From Stenotrophomonas bentonitica (GTDB lineage: Bacteria; Pseudomonadota; Gammaproteobacteria; Xanthomonadales; Xanthomonadaceae): 64,000 nucleotides of DNA. The number at the start of each line of letters is the position of its first letter. The stretch's first letter is position 1. The stretch is from the NCBI RefSeq assembly GCF_002887735.1, contig NZ_PKQP01000003.1, forward strand, positions 372,001-436,000, in the 5' to 3' direction. This document shows, piece by piece, positions 26,592 to 39,768 of the stretch. The notes under the pieces were generated by a model, which was not told the DNA's origin, did no database searches, and saw only the letters and a list, made by a program, of their open reading frames with translations. Made by a program: the position numbers and the translations under genes.

Positions 26592-26911
26592 TGCGCACCT
26601 CGATAAAGTAGTTGTCAGCCCATAGCCCGGGCGACGGCGGCCTCGGCGGTTTCCCGCCACACGTCATGAGAATCAAAGGGTTACGCTGTCGAGGGCGGGC
26701 CGGATGACGTGTTCCCGGCCACCGATCCAAAGGTTTTTGGACACAGCGAGCCGCGCATTATGCCCGCTCCGGGGGCCTGCGGCAAGCCGGCCTGGCCCAA
26801 GCGCGCCATCCCGTCCCCGTGACAGCCGCTCCGCTAGGCTGCCCGGGCCTGCAACGCGGATGTGACGATGACGACCCCAGCCCCTTTACTGCCCTTCGCC
26901 TTCAGCCTTTC
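26592..26911. other. divergent intergenic region rpmB / glycosyltransferase
   Basis: A 320-base gap between outward genes. I see no small gene. It contains a short hairpin CCAAA-GGTT-TTTGG near 26730. Both promoters must be here, but I could not fix -35/-10 boxes with confidence. Confidence 0.5.
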
Positions 26912-28123
26912 ATGAAGCTGCTCGCCCTGACCTACGGCACCGAAGGCGACACCCGCCCGCTGGTGATGCTCTGTCATGGGCTGATCGGCGCCGGCCATGA
27001 GGTGCTTCTGCTGGCCGAGCGCGGCACGCTGGATACCGCGCGCCAGCTGGGCGTCCCGCATGCCGCGCTGGAGGGCGACATCCATGACGAGGTGGTGGCG
27101 CTGGTGTCGCGCGGCAACGCCCGCCTTGCGGCCTCGCGGGGTCTGGCGCGGATGGCGCAACGGCACGTGCCCGGCTGGATGCGCCAGGCCGACGCGGCGG
27201 CCGCCGGGTGCGATGCGGTGCTGACCGGCGGGCTGGCCGCGTTCGTGGGCCTGGCCGTGGCCGAACACCACGGGCTGCCGGTGATCGGCACCGGGATGAT
27301 CCCGCTGACCCCGACCGCCGGCTTCCCCTCTCCGTTCCTGCCCCGGCTGCGCCTGCCGGGGCTGCTCAATCGCCTCAGCTACGCCCTGGTCAACCAGGCG
27401 GTGTGGCGCACCTTCCGCGGTCCGGTCAACGCCGCGCGACGGGCATTGGGCATGCCGGTGCGCGCCTCGCCCTGGCGGGATCTACCGATGCTGTACGGCA
27501 TCTCGCCCAGCCTGCTGCCCCCGCCGCCGGACTGGCCCGCCAACCACCGAATCTGCGGCCAGTGGCGAGCACCGGAGCACGGCTGGCAGCCGCCCCCGGC
27601 CCTGCAGGCCTTCCTGGACGCCGGCCCCGCCCCGGTCTACCTCGGGTTCGGCAGCATGACCGGCTTCGATCGCGACCAGGTGCTGCCGGCGCTGCTGGCG
27701 GCCCTGGCGCCGCGGCGGGTACTGCTGTTTCCGGGCTGGGCCGGGCTGCCCAGCGCCCCGCTTCCGCAAAACGTGTTCGTGCTCGGGCCGACCCCGCACG
27801 AAGCCCTGTTCCCGCGCTGCGCGCTCGTCATCCACCACGGTGGCAGCGGCACCACGCACTCGGCCTGCCGGGCCGGGGTGCCCTCGCTGGTGATGCCGTT
27901 CGCCGCGGATCAGTTCTTCTGGGCGGACCGGCTGCAGCAGTTGGGCGTGGCACCGGCGGCGCTGTCGCCGAAGCGGTTGGACGCAGGGACACTGAGCCGG
28001 GCCATCGCCTTTGCAGAACATGCCAATACCCGCGCCCGCGCTGGCGCGCTGGGTCAGGCGATGACGGCCGAGAACGGCGTCCGCGCCGGCGTCGCTGCCA
28101 TCGAGGCGTGGTTGTCACCTTGA
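26912..28123 (+). CDS. UGT-type (GT1/GT28-like) glycosyltransferase
   Basis: A 403-residue two-domain GT-B glycosyltransferase. The N-terminus MKLLALTYGTEGDTRPLVML is the acceptor domain with the typical G-(T/S)-x-GD-x-x-P entry. The C-terminal donor-binding domain has YLGFGSMTGF and the signature LVIHHGGSGTTHSACRAGVP followed by PFAADQFFWADRL. Relatives add sugars to sterols, carotenoids, rhamnolipids or antibiotics, so a small lipid-like acceptor is plausible but unproven. The ATG at 26912 matches the family start; the 31 codons of open frame before it look non-coding. A REP follows. Confidence 0.88.
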   Translation: MKLLALTYGTEGDTRPLVMLCHGLIGAGHEVLLLAERGTLDTARQLGVPHAALEGDIHDEVVALVSRGNARLAASRGLARMAQRHVPGWMRQADAAAAGCDAVLTGGLAAFVGLAVAEHHGLPVIGTGMIPLTPTAGFPSPFLPRLRLPGLLNRLSYALVNQAVWRTFRGPVNAARRALGMPVRASPWRDLPMLYGISPSLLPPPPDWPANHRICGQWRAPEHGWQPPPALQAFLDAGPAPVYLGFGSMTGFDRDQVLPALLAALAPRRVLLFPGWAGLPSAPLPQNVFVLGPTPHEALFPRCALVIHHGGSGTTHSACRAGVPSLVMPFAADQFFWADRLQQLGVAPAALSPKRLDAGTLSRAIAFAEHANTRARAGALGQAMTAENGVRAGVAAIEAWLSP

Positions 28124-28171
28124 TAGCAGCGGCCACGGCGCGCACGGAATTTTCTGTGCCGCCTGAAGAAT

Positions 28172-28196
28172 CACCCGACCAACGGTCGGGTGCTAC
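28172..28196. repeat. REP palindrome with CTAC head
   Basis: CACCCGACC-AAC-GGTCGGGTG followed by CTAC. A degraded partner (GGGTTACCCGACC) follows at about 28208-28220. It lies between convergent glycosyltransferase and czcA genes. Confidence 0.75.
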
Positions 28197-28233
28197 CCCA
28201 TCGATGAAGGGTTACCCGACCACCCGTGCCGCC

Positions 28234-32416
<4,183 letters not shown>

Positions 32417-32420
<4 letters not shown>

Positions 32421-33697
32421 CGGCGGTCCTCCGTGGACACGGTGTCGGTCGCGGCGACCATGCTCTGGCCGGTCAGACGCTGGAGTTCGATCAAAGCGGT
32501 CTGTGCGGCGATGGCCGCTTCCAGCTGGCGCTGGCGTGCTTCGATGCGCATTGCCTGCAGCTGTGCCCATTCCATGTAGCTGATCGCGCCGGCACGCCAG
32601 GCCTTCTCGGCGGCATTCTCGGCGCGCTTGAGCTGGGGCAGTACGTCGCGTTCCATGCGGGTGACTTCCAGCCGCGAGGTCAGGTAGCGGCCATGTGCTT
32701 CGGCCAGTGTGGCGTACAGTTGCAGCGCGCGCGCCTCGCGTTCCACACTGTTGAGCGCCAGTTCGGCCTCGGCGGCGCGGATCTCCGGGTCGGCACGGCG
32801 CACACTGCCCAGCGGCAGGCTGAAACCGGCGACCAGGGAGGTGTCGCGGGTATCGCGGCTGTTGCGCACGCCCACCTGCCAGCTGACATCGGGCCGTGCC
32901 TGGGTGCGGGCCAGCTGCAGCTGCGCTTCGCGGATGCGGCGTTCGCCGGCCAGCACCGCCAGTTCCGGGGTCCGCTGCAGTTCCTCGGCGAGCACGGCGA
33001 AGTCCTGCAGCGCGGGCAGCTGCATCGGGTCGCCGGTGACCACGTCGAAACCGGGCTCGCGCTGGCGCCACAGTGCTGACAGCGCCGCACGCGCGGACTG
33101 ATCCATCTGCCGGGCGCGATCGCGGTCCAGCTCGGCCTGGGCCTGCATCGCCTGCGCGGTCAGCAGCACCGACTCGGGCGAGGCACCGGCGTGCAGGCGC
33201 AGCCGCGCGGCGGCGACGGCGCGTCTTCGCTGCTCGATATCGGTCTCGGCGATGCGCAGCTGCTGACGCGCGTCGGTCACTGCCAGATAGCGGCGGGCGA
33301 CCTCGGCCATCAGATCCAGCCGCGCGGTTTCGCGCTGCGGGGCCAGGCTGTCCAGGTTGGCCTGGGCCACGGCGCGGCGGGCATCCAGCTTGCCGCCGCG
33401 TTCCAGCACACCGGCCAGGGTGACGGTGACTTCGGCGGCATCGACGCCACGGGCATCACCGCTGCCGAGTGCGTTCTCCAGCTCCACGCCCACGGTCAAA
33501 GGGGGTGACAGGCCGGCCGCGTCACGGCGGGCTTCCCACACCGGGCGCTGGGCCTGCGCCAGGCGCAGGTCGGGGTGGTACTGGGCGACGCGCGCGATGG
33601 CGTCGTCGAGGGTCAACGGTGCAGCAGGTGTCGTGCCCTGTGCGTATACGCACGGCACGAACGCAATGGCAGCCAACGCTGCCAGACGCATCCACAT
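32417..33697 (-). CDS. czcC: outer-membrane efflux channel, CzcC-type
   Basis: A 426-residue TolC-family protein with a signal peptide ending VYAQ. It has the two internally repeated alpha-helical halves typical of the family, for example SVLLTAQAMQAQAELDRDRA and AISYMEWAQLQAMRIEARQR. It forms the outer-membrane exit duct of the metal pump. The ATG at 33697 has GGAGACTCCC upstream; an ATG two codons later is the alternative. It is the first structural gene of czcCBA, 54 bases downstream of the small CzcI-like gene. Confidence 0.93.
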
Positions 33698-33751
33698 GGG
33701 AGTCTCCAGAAAACAATCAGATGGCAAACGGCGGCACGCGGCCGCAGGGCA

Positions 33752-34129
33752 TCAGATCGCTATCGGAGGACGCAGCAGGTTCTCGGGCGGCTGGGTGCGC
33801 AGTTGCGCGACCAACCCGGCAGGGACGCCGTGGCTGGGGGCGGCGGGCAGGCTCCAGGCCATCGCGGCCATCGGCAGCACGCCGCCGTGGCCATGGCAGT
33901 GGCCGCAATGCACCAGGGCATGCAGCCAGTCTTCGTTGTCGTCGTCGTCGCTGGAGGCGATGCCGGCGGTGTCATCGCTGCCATGCAGCTCGCTGCTGTC
34001 GGCATGCACGCTCAGGTGGATATCGGCCAGGGCCGAGGCCAGCGAACTGCCGAACACGCCCACACCGACCACCACCAGCATCAGCAGGCGGAGCAGCAGG
34101 GACGGACGCGGGCGGGCACGACGGAACAT
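33752..34129 (-). CDS. CzcI-like small metal-resistance protein
   Basis: A 125-residue protein with a signal or membrane segment (MFRRARPRPSLLLRLLMLVV, on to ALADIHLS). An acidic run (SSDDDDNEDWLH) and a His/Cys metal-binding cluster (VHCGHCHGHGG, about residues 73-83) follow. It ends NLLRPPIAI, like the Pro-rich ends of the CzcI and DUF2946 proteins found ahead of czcCBA operons. A role in regulating or buffering periplasmic metal is inferred from position. It should be co-transcribed with czcC. Confidence 0.72.
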   Translation of the reverse strand: MFRRARPRPSLLLRLLMLVVVGVGVFGSSLASALADIHLSVHADSSELHGSDDTAGIASSDDDDNEDWLHALVHCGHCHGHGGVLPMAAMAWSLPAAPSHGVPAGLVAQLRTQPPENLLRPPIAI

Positions 34130-34229
34130 GGCCCGCAGGGTAGCCGGGCGTGAAGCCGTTACACAATCGCAGCCCGGCAGGTCGGTTCACGTTGGCAGGG
34201 GCCGGCGCGATGGCCGGCCCCCGCGCATC

Positions 34230-36017
34230 TCAGCTGGTCGCAGCCTTGCGCTGGGCGATGAAGGCCTGGATCTGTTCCTCCAGCACCGGCAGGGGCACCG
34301 AGCCCTGGCTGAGCACGGCGTCGTGGAAGGCCTTGACGTCGAAACGGTCGCCCAGCTCCTGCTCGGCCTGCGCACGCAGGCGCACGATCGCGATCTCGCC
34401 GAGCTTGTAGCTCAGCGCCTGGCCCGGCCAGGAAATGTAGCGATCCACTTCGGTGGTCACTTCATGCTCGCTCAGCGCGGTGTGGTCGCGCAGGTAGGAC
34501 AGCGCCTGCTCGCGGGTCCAGCCCTTGTGGTGCACGCCGGTATCGATCACCAGGCGCGCGGCACGCCACATCTCGTAGGTGAGGCGGCCGAAATCCTCGT
34601 ACGGGGTTTCGTAGATGCCCATCTCCACGCCGAGCTTCTCGCAGTACAGGCCCCACCCTTCGCCGTAGGCGGAGATGTAGTTGTTGCGGCGGAACGCCGG
34701 CTGCTCGCCCTGCTCGGCCGCCAGCGCGCCCTGCAGGGCGTGGCCCGGATCGGACTCGTGCAGGGTCAGCGCCGGCAGGTTGTACAGCGGCCGTGCCGGC
34801 AGGTTGTAGGTGTTGAGCCAGTAGGTGCCCATGCCACCGCGGCCGGCGGTCCAGAACGGGGCGATATCCGGCGGTACCGGCACGATGGTGAAGCGCGCGC
34901 GCGGCAGGGTCATGTACTTGCCGATCACCCCATCCACGCGCTTGGAGATCCACGCCGCGCGGTGCAGCAGCTCGTCCGGGGTCTTGGCATAGAACTGCGG
35001 GTCGGTGCGCAGGAAGGTCAGGAACTCGGCGAAGCTGCCCTTGAACTCGACCTGCTTGATGATGCCGTCCATCTCGGCCTGGATGCGCGCCACTTCCTTC
35101 AGGCCGATCTCGTGGATCTGCTGCGGGGTCAGGTCCAGCGTGGTGTATTCGTGGATCTGCTGCTTGTAGTACGCCTTGCCGCCGGGCATCGCTTCGGCGG
35201 CCAGGGTGGTGCGCGCCTGCGGCACGTACTCGCTGACGAAGAAGGTGCGCAGCTTGGCGAAGGCCGGCACCACGCTGCCGCCGATGGCCTGGCGGGCCTG
35301 CTCCTGCAGCTGTGCCTGCTCGGCGGCCGGGATGCTGGCCGGCAGCTTCTTGAACGGCGCGTACAGCGGCGACTGGGTCGGGTCCTTCAGTTCGGAGACC
35401 GTGGCGATGGACACCTCGCGGCCATCGAGCACCGCGCGCGGCACGCTGAAGCCACGCTTGAGGCCGGCACGCATGTTGTCGGTCTGCTGGTCGAAGTAGC
35501 GCGGCACATCGTTCAGGCGCGCGATGTAGTTGCGGTAGTCCTGCGCGGTCTTCATCTCGCGCCGGGCCATGAAGGACAGGTTGGACCAGAACGAGGAGTC
35601 CGCGTTGAACGGCATTTCGTAGGCGCGCAGGCGCACATCGGCGGCCAGGTTGAACACCTGGTCGCGGTAGATCGCGTAGTTGATGCGGTTCTCGGCGGAG
35701 AGCGCCTGGGTGTCGACCTTGTCCAGCTGGGCCAGCACGTCGTCCCAGACCTTCAGCCGGCCCTGCTGCGCGGCCGCGCCGACATCGGGCATGCGGGTGG
35801 CGTTGGCCGGGCCGTCGCCGTCTTCGCTGGCCTCACCGCCACCGGCTTCGCGCCAGGCCCATTCCTTCTCGTAGATGGCGCGGAACTGCGCATCGGCGGG
35901 GCTTTCGGTGGCCAGGCTGGCCGGGGCGGCGGCCGGGGCAGCTGGAGGCGCGGCCAGGGCGGCGCCGGCAGGAAGGGCCAAGGCGAGCAGCAGCGCAGCA
36001 ACGAGCGGTGATTTCAC
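34230..36017 (-). CDS. DUF885 family protein, exported (putative metallopeptidase-like)
   Basis: A 595-residue protein from a GTG at 36017 (VKSPLVAALLLALALPAGAA, a signal peptide). The conserved DUF885 core includes LTLHESDPGHALQGALA, whose HExxxGH pattern resembles a zinc-peptidase site, and NYISAYGEGWGLYCEKLGVE with a Glu that could complete it. Some relatives are reported as peptidases, but no activity can be claimed here. It lies alone between the czc operon and the LAB_N gene. The Shine-Dalgarno is weak (GGGAA). Confidence 0.87.
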   Translation of the reverse strand: MKSPLVAALLLALALPAGAALAAPPAAPAAAPASLATESPADAQFRAIYEKEWAWREAGGGEASEDGDGPANATRMPDVGAAAQQGRLKVWDDVLAQLDKVDTQALSAENRINYAIYRDQVFNLAADVRLRAYEMPFNADSSFWSNLSFMARREMKTAQDYRNYIARLNDVPRYFDQQTDNMRAGLKRGFSVPRAVLDGREVSIATVSELKDPTQSPLYAPFKKLPASIPAAEQAQLQEQARQAIGGSVVPAFAKLRTFFVSEYVPQARTTLAAEAMPGGKAYYKQQIHEYTTLDLTPQQIHEIGLKEVARIQAEMDGIIKQVEFKGSFAEFLTFLRTDPQFYAKTPDELLHRAAWISKRVDGVIGKYMTLPRARFTIVPVPPDIAPFWTAGRGGMGTYWLNTYNLPARPLYNLPALTLHESDPGHALQGALAAEQGEQPAFRRNNYISAYGEGWGLYCEKLGVEMGIYETPYEDFGRLTYEMWRAARLVIDTGVHHKGWTREQALSYLRDHTALSEHEVTTEVDRYISWPGQALSYKLGEIAIVRLRAQAEQELGDRFDVKAFHDAVLSQGSVPLPVLEEQIQAFIAQRKAATS

Positions 36018-36156
36018 GATCAGGGTTCCCGGGGGACGGCAAACCCCGATGATGGCACCCGGCGAAGGGGCTGCGCATGGATCAAAGGTCCTGCCCGCGT
36101 CGCGGGCAGGACCGGGGACCGGCCACAGGCTGGGACCCCAGCGCCGAAGGCGCGAG

Positions 36157-36290
36157 GTAGCCACCGACCGTTGGTCGGTGGCTACCTCGCAAACGCGCGG
36201 CCCATGTCGCCGACGCCGGCCCCCGTTACGGCGCCGGCCCCCATCCTACGTTGGCCCCATCCGGTAGCCACCGACCGTTGGTCGGTCGGC
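36157..36290. repeat. two REP units upstream of the DUF885 gene
   Basis: 36157-36185 is GTAG-CCACCGACC-GTT-GGTCGGTGG-CTAC, symmetric with heads at both ends. A second unit starts at GTAG 36264 and is less perfect. Together they fill most of the 279-base gap between the LAB_N stop and the DUF885 start. Confidence 0.82.
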
Positions 36291-36296
36291 ACGCCC

Positions 36297-36638
36297 TCAA
36301 TGCGCCGCCTTGTCCCGCTTCCACCCACGATGGTCGATATCCAGCTTCAGGCTGTACAGCGCGGTGAACGCCGGGAACAGGTTCTGCAGCACGCCCACCG
36401 AGTCCTGCTTGGCCGAGAACAGGAAGTAGCTCAGCGTCATCAGGCTGCCGACCACGCTCATGTACCAGAACAGGCGCGGGATCACCGGCTTGCCGGCACG
36501 GCGCGAGGCGATGAACTGGACCAGCCAGCGGCCACCGAACATCAGCGCGCCGGTGTAGCCGATCAACTTCCAGCCGGTCACGTGCAGGCCGGTCCAGTAA
36601 AGCCACGTCAGTGGCTGGTCGAGCCAGTGCAGTTCCAT
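36297..36638 (-). CDS. lipid-A-disaccharide synthase N-terminal-domain-like membrane protein (LAB_N)
   Basis: A 113-residue protein with about three membrane spans: LTWLYWTGLHVTGWKLIGYT, ALMFGGRWLVQFIASRRAGK, and WYMSVVGSLMTLSYFLFSAK. This is the stand-alone LAB_N family often paired with polyprenyl-phosphate glycosyltransferases. The ATG at 36638 shares one base with the stop of the GT2 gene. The role is probably in lipid-linked sugar handling; the detail is unknown. Confidence 0.85.
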   Translation of the reverse strand: MELHWLDQPLTWLYWTGLHVTGWKLIGYTGALMFGGRWLVQFIASRRAGKPVIPRLFWYMSVVGSLMTLSYFLFSAKQDSVGVLQNLFPAFTALYSLKLDIDHRGWKRDKAAH

Positions 36639-37360
36639 CAGCGCTCTTCCACGGCGGTGCGCTTGCTGCGCGTGATCAGCCAGGCTACGCCGCGCAGGTC
36701 GCGGATGCCGACCAGCGCGCGGCCCAGGTTGTTGTACTTGGACACACCCGCGGTGCGGTGCCGATGGTTGACCGGCACGCTGGTGGTCTTCCAGCCGGCC
36801 CGCTGCATCAGCGCGGGCAGGTAGCGGTGCATGTGGTCGAAGTACGGCAGCTCCAGGAACGCCGCACGCTCGAACAGCTTGATGCCGCAGCCGGTATCGG
36901 GGGTATCGTCGTGCAGCATGCGCGCGCGGATCGCATTGGCCCACTTGCTGGCCCAGCGCTTGCTGCCCGAATCCTGGCGGTTCACACGCCACCCGGCGAA
37001 CAGCTTGACCTCGGTGGCGGCCGCCGCGCGCGCGGCGAGCAGCTTGGGGATGTCGGCCGGATCGTTCTGGCCGTCACCGTCCAGGGTGGCGATCCACGGC
37101 GCGCGGGCGTGCTTGACGCCGTTGCGCACCGCGGTGCTCTGCCCGCTCTGGGTGACGTGGTGCAGAACCCGCAGCTCGGGCGTGGTGGCCTTCAGGGCCT
37201 GCAGGACCGCCAGGGTGTCGTCGCGCGAATGGTCGTCGATGTAGACGATTTCGAAATCGACCTGCCCGCGCAGCGCGGTGGTGATCTCGTTGATCAGGGG
37301 CGTGACGTTGTCGCGTTCATTGAAGACCGGGACGACGACCGACAACTGGGGTTGGCTCAT
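36638..37360 (-). CDS. GT2 family glycosyltransferase, polyprenyl-phosphate (DPM1/ArnC-like)
   Basis: A 240-residue GT-A enzyme, MSQPQLSVVVPVFNERDNVT onward. The UDP-sugar binding Asp pair is in VYIDDHSRDDT, and the metal motif is DGDGQND. The DTGCGIKLF, GVSKYNN and LRGV segments are typical of dolichol-phosphate mannosyltransferase-like enzymes. It likely attaches a sugar to undecaprenyl phosphate at the inner membrane. It is coupled to the LAB_N gene downstream and lies 87 bases after a nucleotide-sugar epimerase gene. Confidence 0.9.
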   Translation of the reverse strand: MSQPQLSVVVPVFNERDNVTPLINEITTALRGQVDFEIVYIDDHSRDDTLAVLQALKATTPELRVLHHVTQSGQSTAVRNGVKHARAPWIATLDGDGQNDPADIPKLLAARAAAATEVKLFAGWRVNRQDSGSKRWASKWANAIRARMLHDDTPDTGCGIKLFERAAFLELPYFDHMHRYLPALMQRAGWKTTSVPVNHRHRTAGVSKYNNLGRALVGIRDLRGVAWLITRSKRTAVEER

Positions 37361-37447
37361 GGTCGGGCTCTGCGAATGGCCAGGATCGAAAAAGAGCGCG
37401 CATTTTCCGCACCCGAGGTTATCCGAAGATGAATCGAGGCGTGTGTG

Positions 37448-38413
37448 TCAGGCGTGATCCCCGAAATAATCCCGGCACCAGGCCACCACCGGCGGCAGAC
37501 CGCGCTCGATCGGCATCGCCGGCTCGTAGCCGAACGCGTCATGCGCCCGCGTGGTATCGGCCATCGTGCGGACCATGTCGCCGGGCTGCATCGGCTTGTA
37601 GACCTTCTGCGCCGGGCGTCCGGCGGCGGACTCGATGACCCCGATGAAGTGCTCCAGTTCGATCGGCGTGTGGTTGCCGAGGTTGAACACCCGGTGCGGC
37701 ACCGTGTCGCTGGACGGATGCGCCAGCGCGCCGAGGATGCCATCCACGATGTCGGAGACATGTGTGAAGTCGCGCTGCATTTTTCCGTCGTTGAACACGT
37801 CGATCGGGCGGCCGGCCAGGACCGCGCGCGAGAACAGCAGCGGCGCCATGTCCGGGCGGCCCCACGGGCCGTACACGGTGAAGAAGCGCAGGCCGGTGGC
37901 ATGCAGGCCGAACAGCTGGGCGTAGGTGTAGGCCATCAGCTCGTTGGCGGCCTTGGTCGCGGCGTACAGCGAGCGCGGCTTGTCGATGCGCTGGTCTTCG
38001 GAGAACGGCGGGGTGGCCGAATCGCCGTACACCGAGCTGCTCGAGGCATACACCAGATGGGCCACGCCGCGGTGGCGGCACAGCTCCAGCATGTTGACGA
38101 AGCCGGTCAGGTTGCTGTCGACGTAGGCATGCGGGTTTTCCAGCGAGTACCGCACGCCGGCCTGGGCGGCCAGGTGGATGACCCGGGTCGGCTGCACCTC
38201 GTCGAACAGCGCGGCCAGGCCGTCGCGGTCGGTCAGGTCGAGCACGCGGATATCGGCCTGCGGGCACAGCGCAGCCACGCGATCGCGCTTGATCTGCGGA
38301 TCGTAGTAGTCGTTGTAGTTGTCCAGGCCGACGACGCGCTCACCGCGCGCGAGCAGGGCCTTGCAGGTGTTGGCGCCGATGAAGCCGGCAGCGCCGGTCA
38401 CGAGAATGGTCAT
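37448..38413 (-). CDS. NAD-dependent epimerase, UDP-glucuronate 4-epimerase-like
   Basis: A 321-residue short-chain dehydrogenase-type epimerase. The Rossmann motif is TGAAGFIGANTCKALLARGE, followed by NDYYDPQIKRDR (typical of UDP-glucuronate/galacturonate epimerases), SSSSVYGDSATPPFSEDQ and the catalytic pair YAATK. It interconverts nucleotide sugars for surface polysaccharide. The start ATG at 38413 (MTILVTGAAGF) fits; upstream open frame is ignored. It probably serves the neighbouring GT2/LAB_N pair. Confidence 0.9.
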   Translation of the reverse strand: MTILVTGAAGFIGANTCKALLARGERVVGLDNYNDYYDPQIKRDRVAALCPQADIRVLDLTDRDGLAALFDEVQPTRVIHLAAQAGVRYSLENPHAYVDSNLTGFVNMLELCRHRGVAHLVYASSSSVYGDSATPPFSEDQRIDKPRSLYAATKAANELMAYTYAQLFGLHATGLRFFTVYGPWGRPDMAPLLFSRAVLAGRPIDVFNDGKMQRDFTHVSDIVDGILGALAHPSSDTVPHRVFNLGNHTPIELEHFIGVIESAAGRPAQKVYKPMQPGDMVRTMADTTRAHDAFGYEPAMPIERGLPPVVAWCRDYFGDHA

Positions 38414-38500
38414 GGGGTCCGTCCGTCCTACTTGCCACGTATCAATACAGTGCTTTCCCGGGACGCCCGCGTGGCGTTGCACACGTCCCGGTGGTCCGCT

Positions 38501-38809
38501 TCACCAGAGGCTGAGCGGCGCTTCCTTGGCCAGGGTGGCCTTGCGTTCCTTGCTGAAATCCCACCACGGCCGCGGCGCTTCGCCCTGCATGAAACGCAGC
38601 ACCGACAGGAATACATCGATCACGCAGGGGTCGTGCATCACCCCCGTGCGCAGGCACAGCTGCGCGTACATGTCATAGGCATCGCGACCGCGCAGATGCG
38701 CTGGCACGCGGATGCCGATCAGACGGAGATCTTTCTCACAGGCCGGCCCGACATTCGGCAGGTCGGTCAGACGCAACAGATGGTTGCGGTCGACCTTGGT
38801 GGGGTTCAT
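38501..38809 (-). CDS. helix-hairpin-helix Cdd1/pathogenicity-locus family protein
   Basis: A 102-residue protein with a helix-hairpin-helix at LLRLTDLPNVGPACEKDLRL and the family segment IRVPAHLRGRDAYDMYAQLC. The C-terminal PRPWWDFSKERK is also conserved in this family, sometimes annotated as mitomycin resistance or Cdd1. A nucleic-acid-binding role is inferred from the hairpin only. It lies between the epimerase gene and parB on the same strand. Confidence 0.82.
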   Translation of the reverse strand: MNPTKVDRNHLLRLTDLPNVGPACEKDLRLIGIRVPAHLRGRDAYDMYAQLCLRTGVMHDPCVIDVFLSVLRFMQGEAPRPWWDFSKERKATLAKEAPLSLW

Positions 38810-38844
38810 TGCTGGGGGGAAATCCTCTGACGCCTGCGGGGGAC

Positions 38845-39768
38845 TCAGCCCTTCTGTGCGCGAAGTCGGTCGAGCACGCCATCCAGCGTGTCCAGGTCGG
38901 TGTAATGGATGATCAGCTTGCCCTTGCCGCCGCGGCCGTGGTTGATCGCCACGCGGGCGCCCAGCGACTCGGACAGTTCGGTTTCCAGCGAGGCGATGTC
39001 GGCCTGCGGTGCAGCGGCGGAGGGCTTCTTGCGCAGCGCGCCGGGCACCTTGCCGGCAGCGAACTGCTGCGCGCGGTGTTCCACTTCGCGTACCGACCAG
39101 CCCTGGTCGGCCGCTTCCTGGGCCAGCTTGCTGGCCAGTTCCGGCGCCAGGGTCAGCAGGGCGCGGGCATGGCCCATTTCCAGCCGGCGGGTTTCCAGCA
39201 GAAGGCGGATCGCGATCGGCAGCTCCAGCAGGCGCAGCAGGTTGGACACCGCCGCACGCGAGCGGCCCACGGCCTGGGCGGCCTCGGCATGGGTCAGGGC
39301 GAATTCGCTGATCAGCCGCTGCAGGGCTTCGGCTTCCTCGAGCGGGTTGAGGTCTTCGCGCTGGATGTTCTCGATCAGCGCCATCGCGATGACCGTGCGG
39401 TCTTCCAGCTCGCGCACCACCACCGGCACTTCGTCCAGGCCGGCCAGCTGCGACGCGCGCCAGCGGCGTTCGCCGGCCACGATCTCGAAGCTGTCCGGGC
39501 CGAGCTGGCGGACCAGGATCGGCTGGATCACGCCCTGGGCCTTGATCGACTCGGCCAGCTCGGCGAGCTTGGTTTCGTCCATGTCGCGGCGCGGCTGGTA
39601 TTTGCCCGGCTGCAGATGGCCCACCGGCAGCTTGCGCAGGAGTTCACCCGGCTGCGGTTCGACCACGGCCGCTGCCTGCACCTGTGTCACCGCCCCCTTG
39701 GGCCCCAACAGCGCGTCGAGGCCACGGCCGAGGCCGCGTTTCTTGCCGAGGGCAGGCTTGGTGCTCAT
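38845..39768 (-). CDS. parB: chromosome partitioning protein ParB
   Basis: A 307-residue ParB. The N-terminus (KKRGLGRGLDALLG) carries the Arg-rich ParA-activating segment. The CTPase boxes include IVAGERRWRASQLAGLDEVP and ALIENIQREDLNPLEEAEAL. The HTH (LTHAEAAQAVGRSRAAVSNL) binds parS, and the C-terminal dimerisation end is KGKLIIHYTDLDTLDGVLDR. The ATG overlaps the parA stop by four bases. No parS was found in the window. Confidence 0.97.
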   Translation of the reverse strand: MSTKPALGKKRGLGRGLDALLGPKGAVTQVQAAAVVEPQPGELLRKLPVGHLQPGKYQPRRDMDETKLAELAESIKAQGVIQPILVRQLGPDSFEIVAGERRWRASQLAGLDEVPVVVRELEDRTVIAMALIENIQREDLNPLEEAEALQRLISEFALTHAEAAQAVGRSRAAVSNLLRLLELPIAIRLLLETRRLEMGHARALLTLAPELASKLAQEAADQGWSVREVEHRAQQFAAGKVPGALRKKPSAAAPQADIASLETELSESLGARVAINHGRGGKGKLIIHYTDLDTLDGVLDRLRAQKG

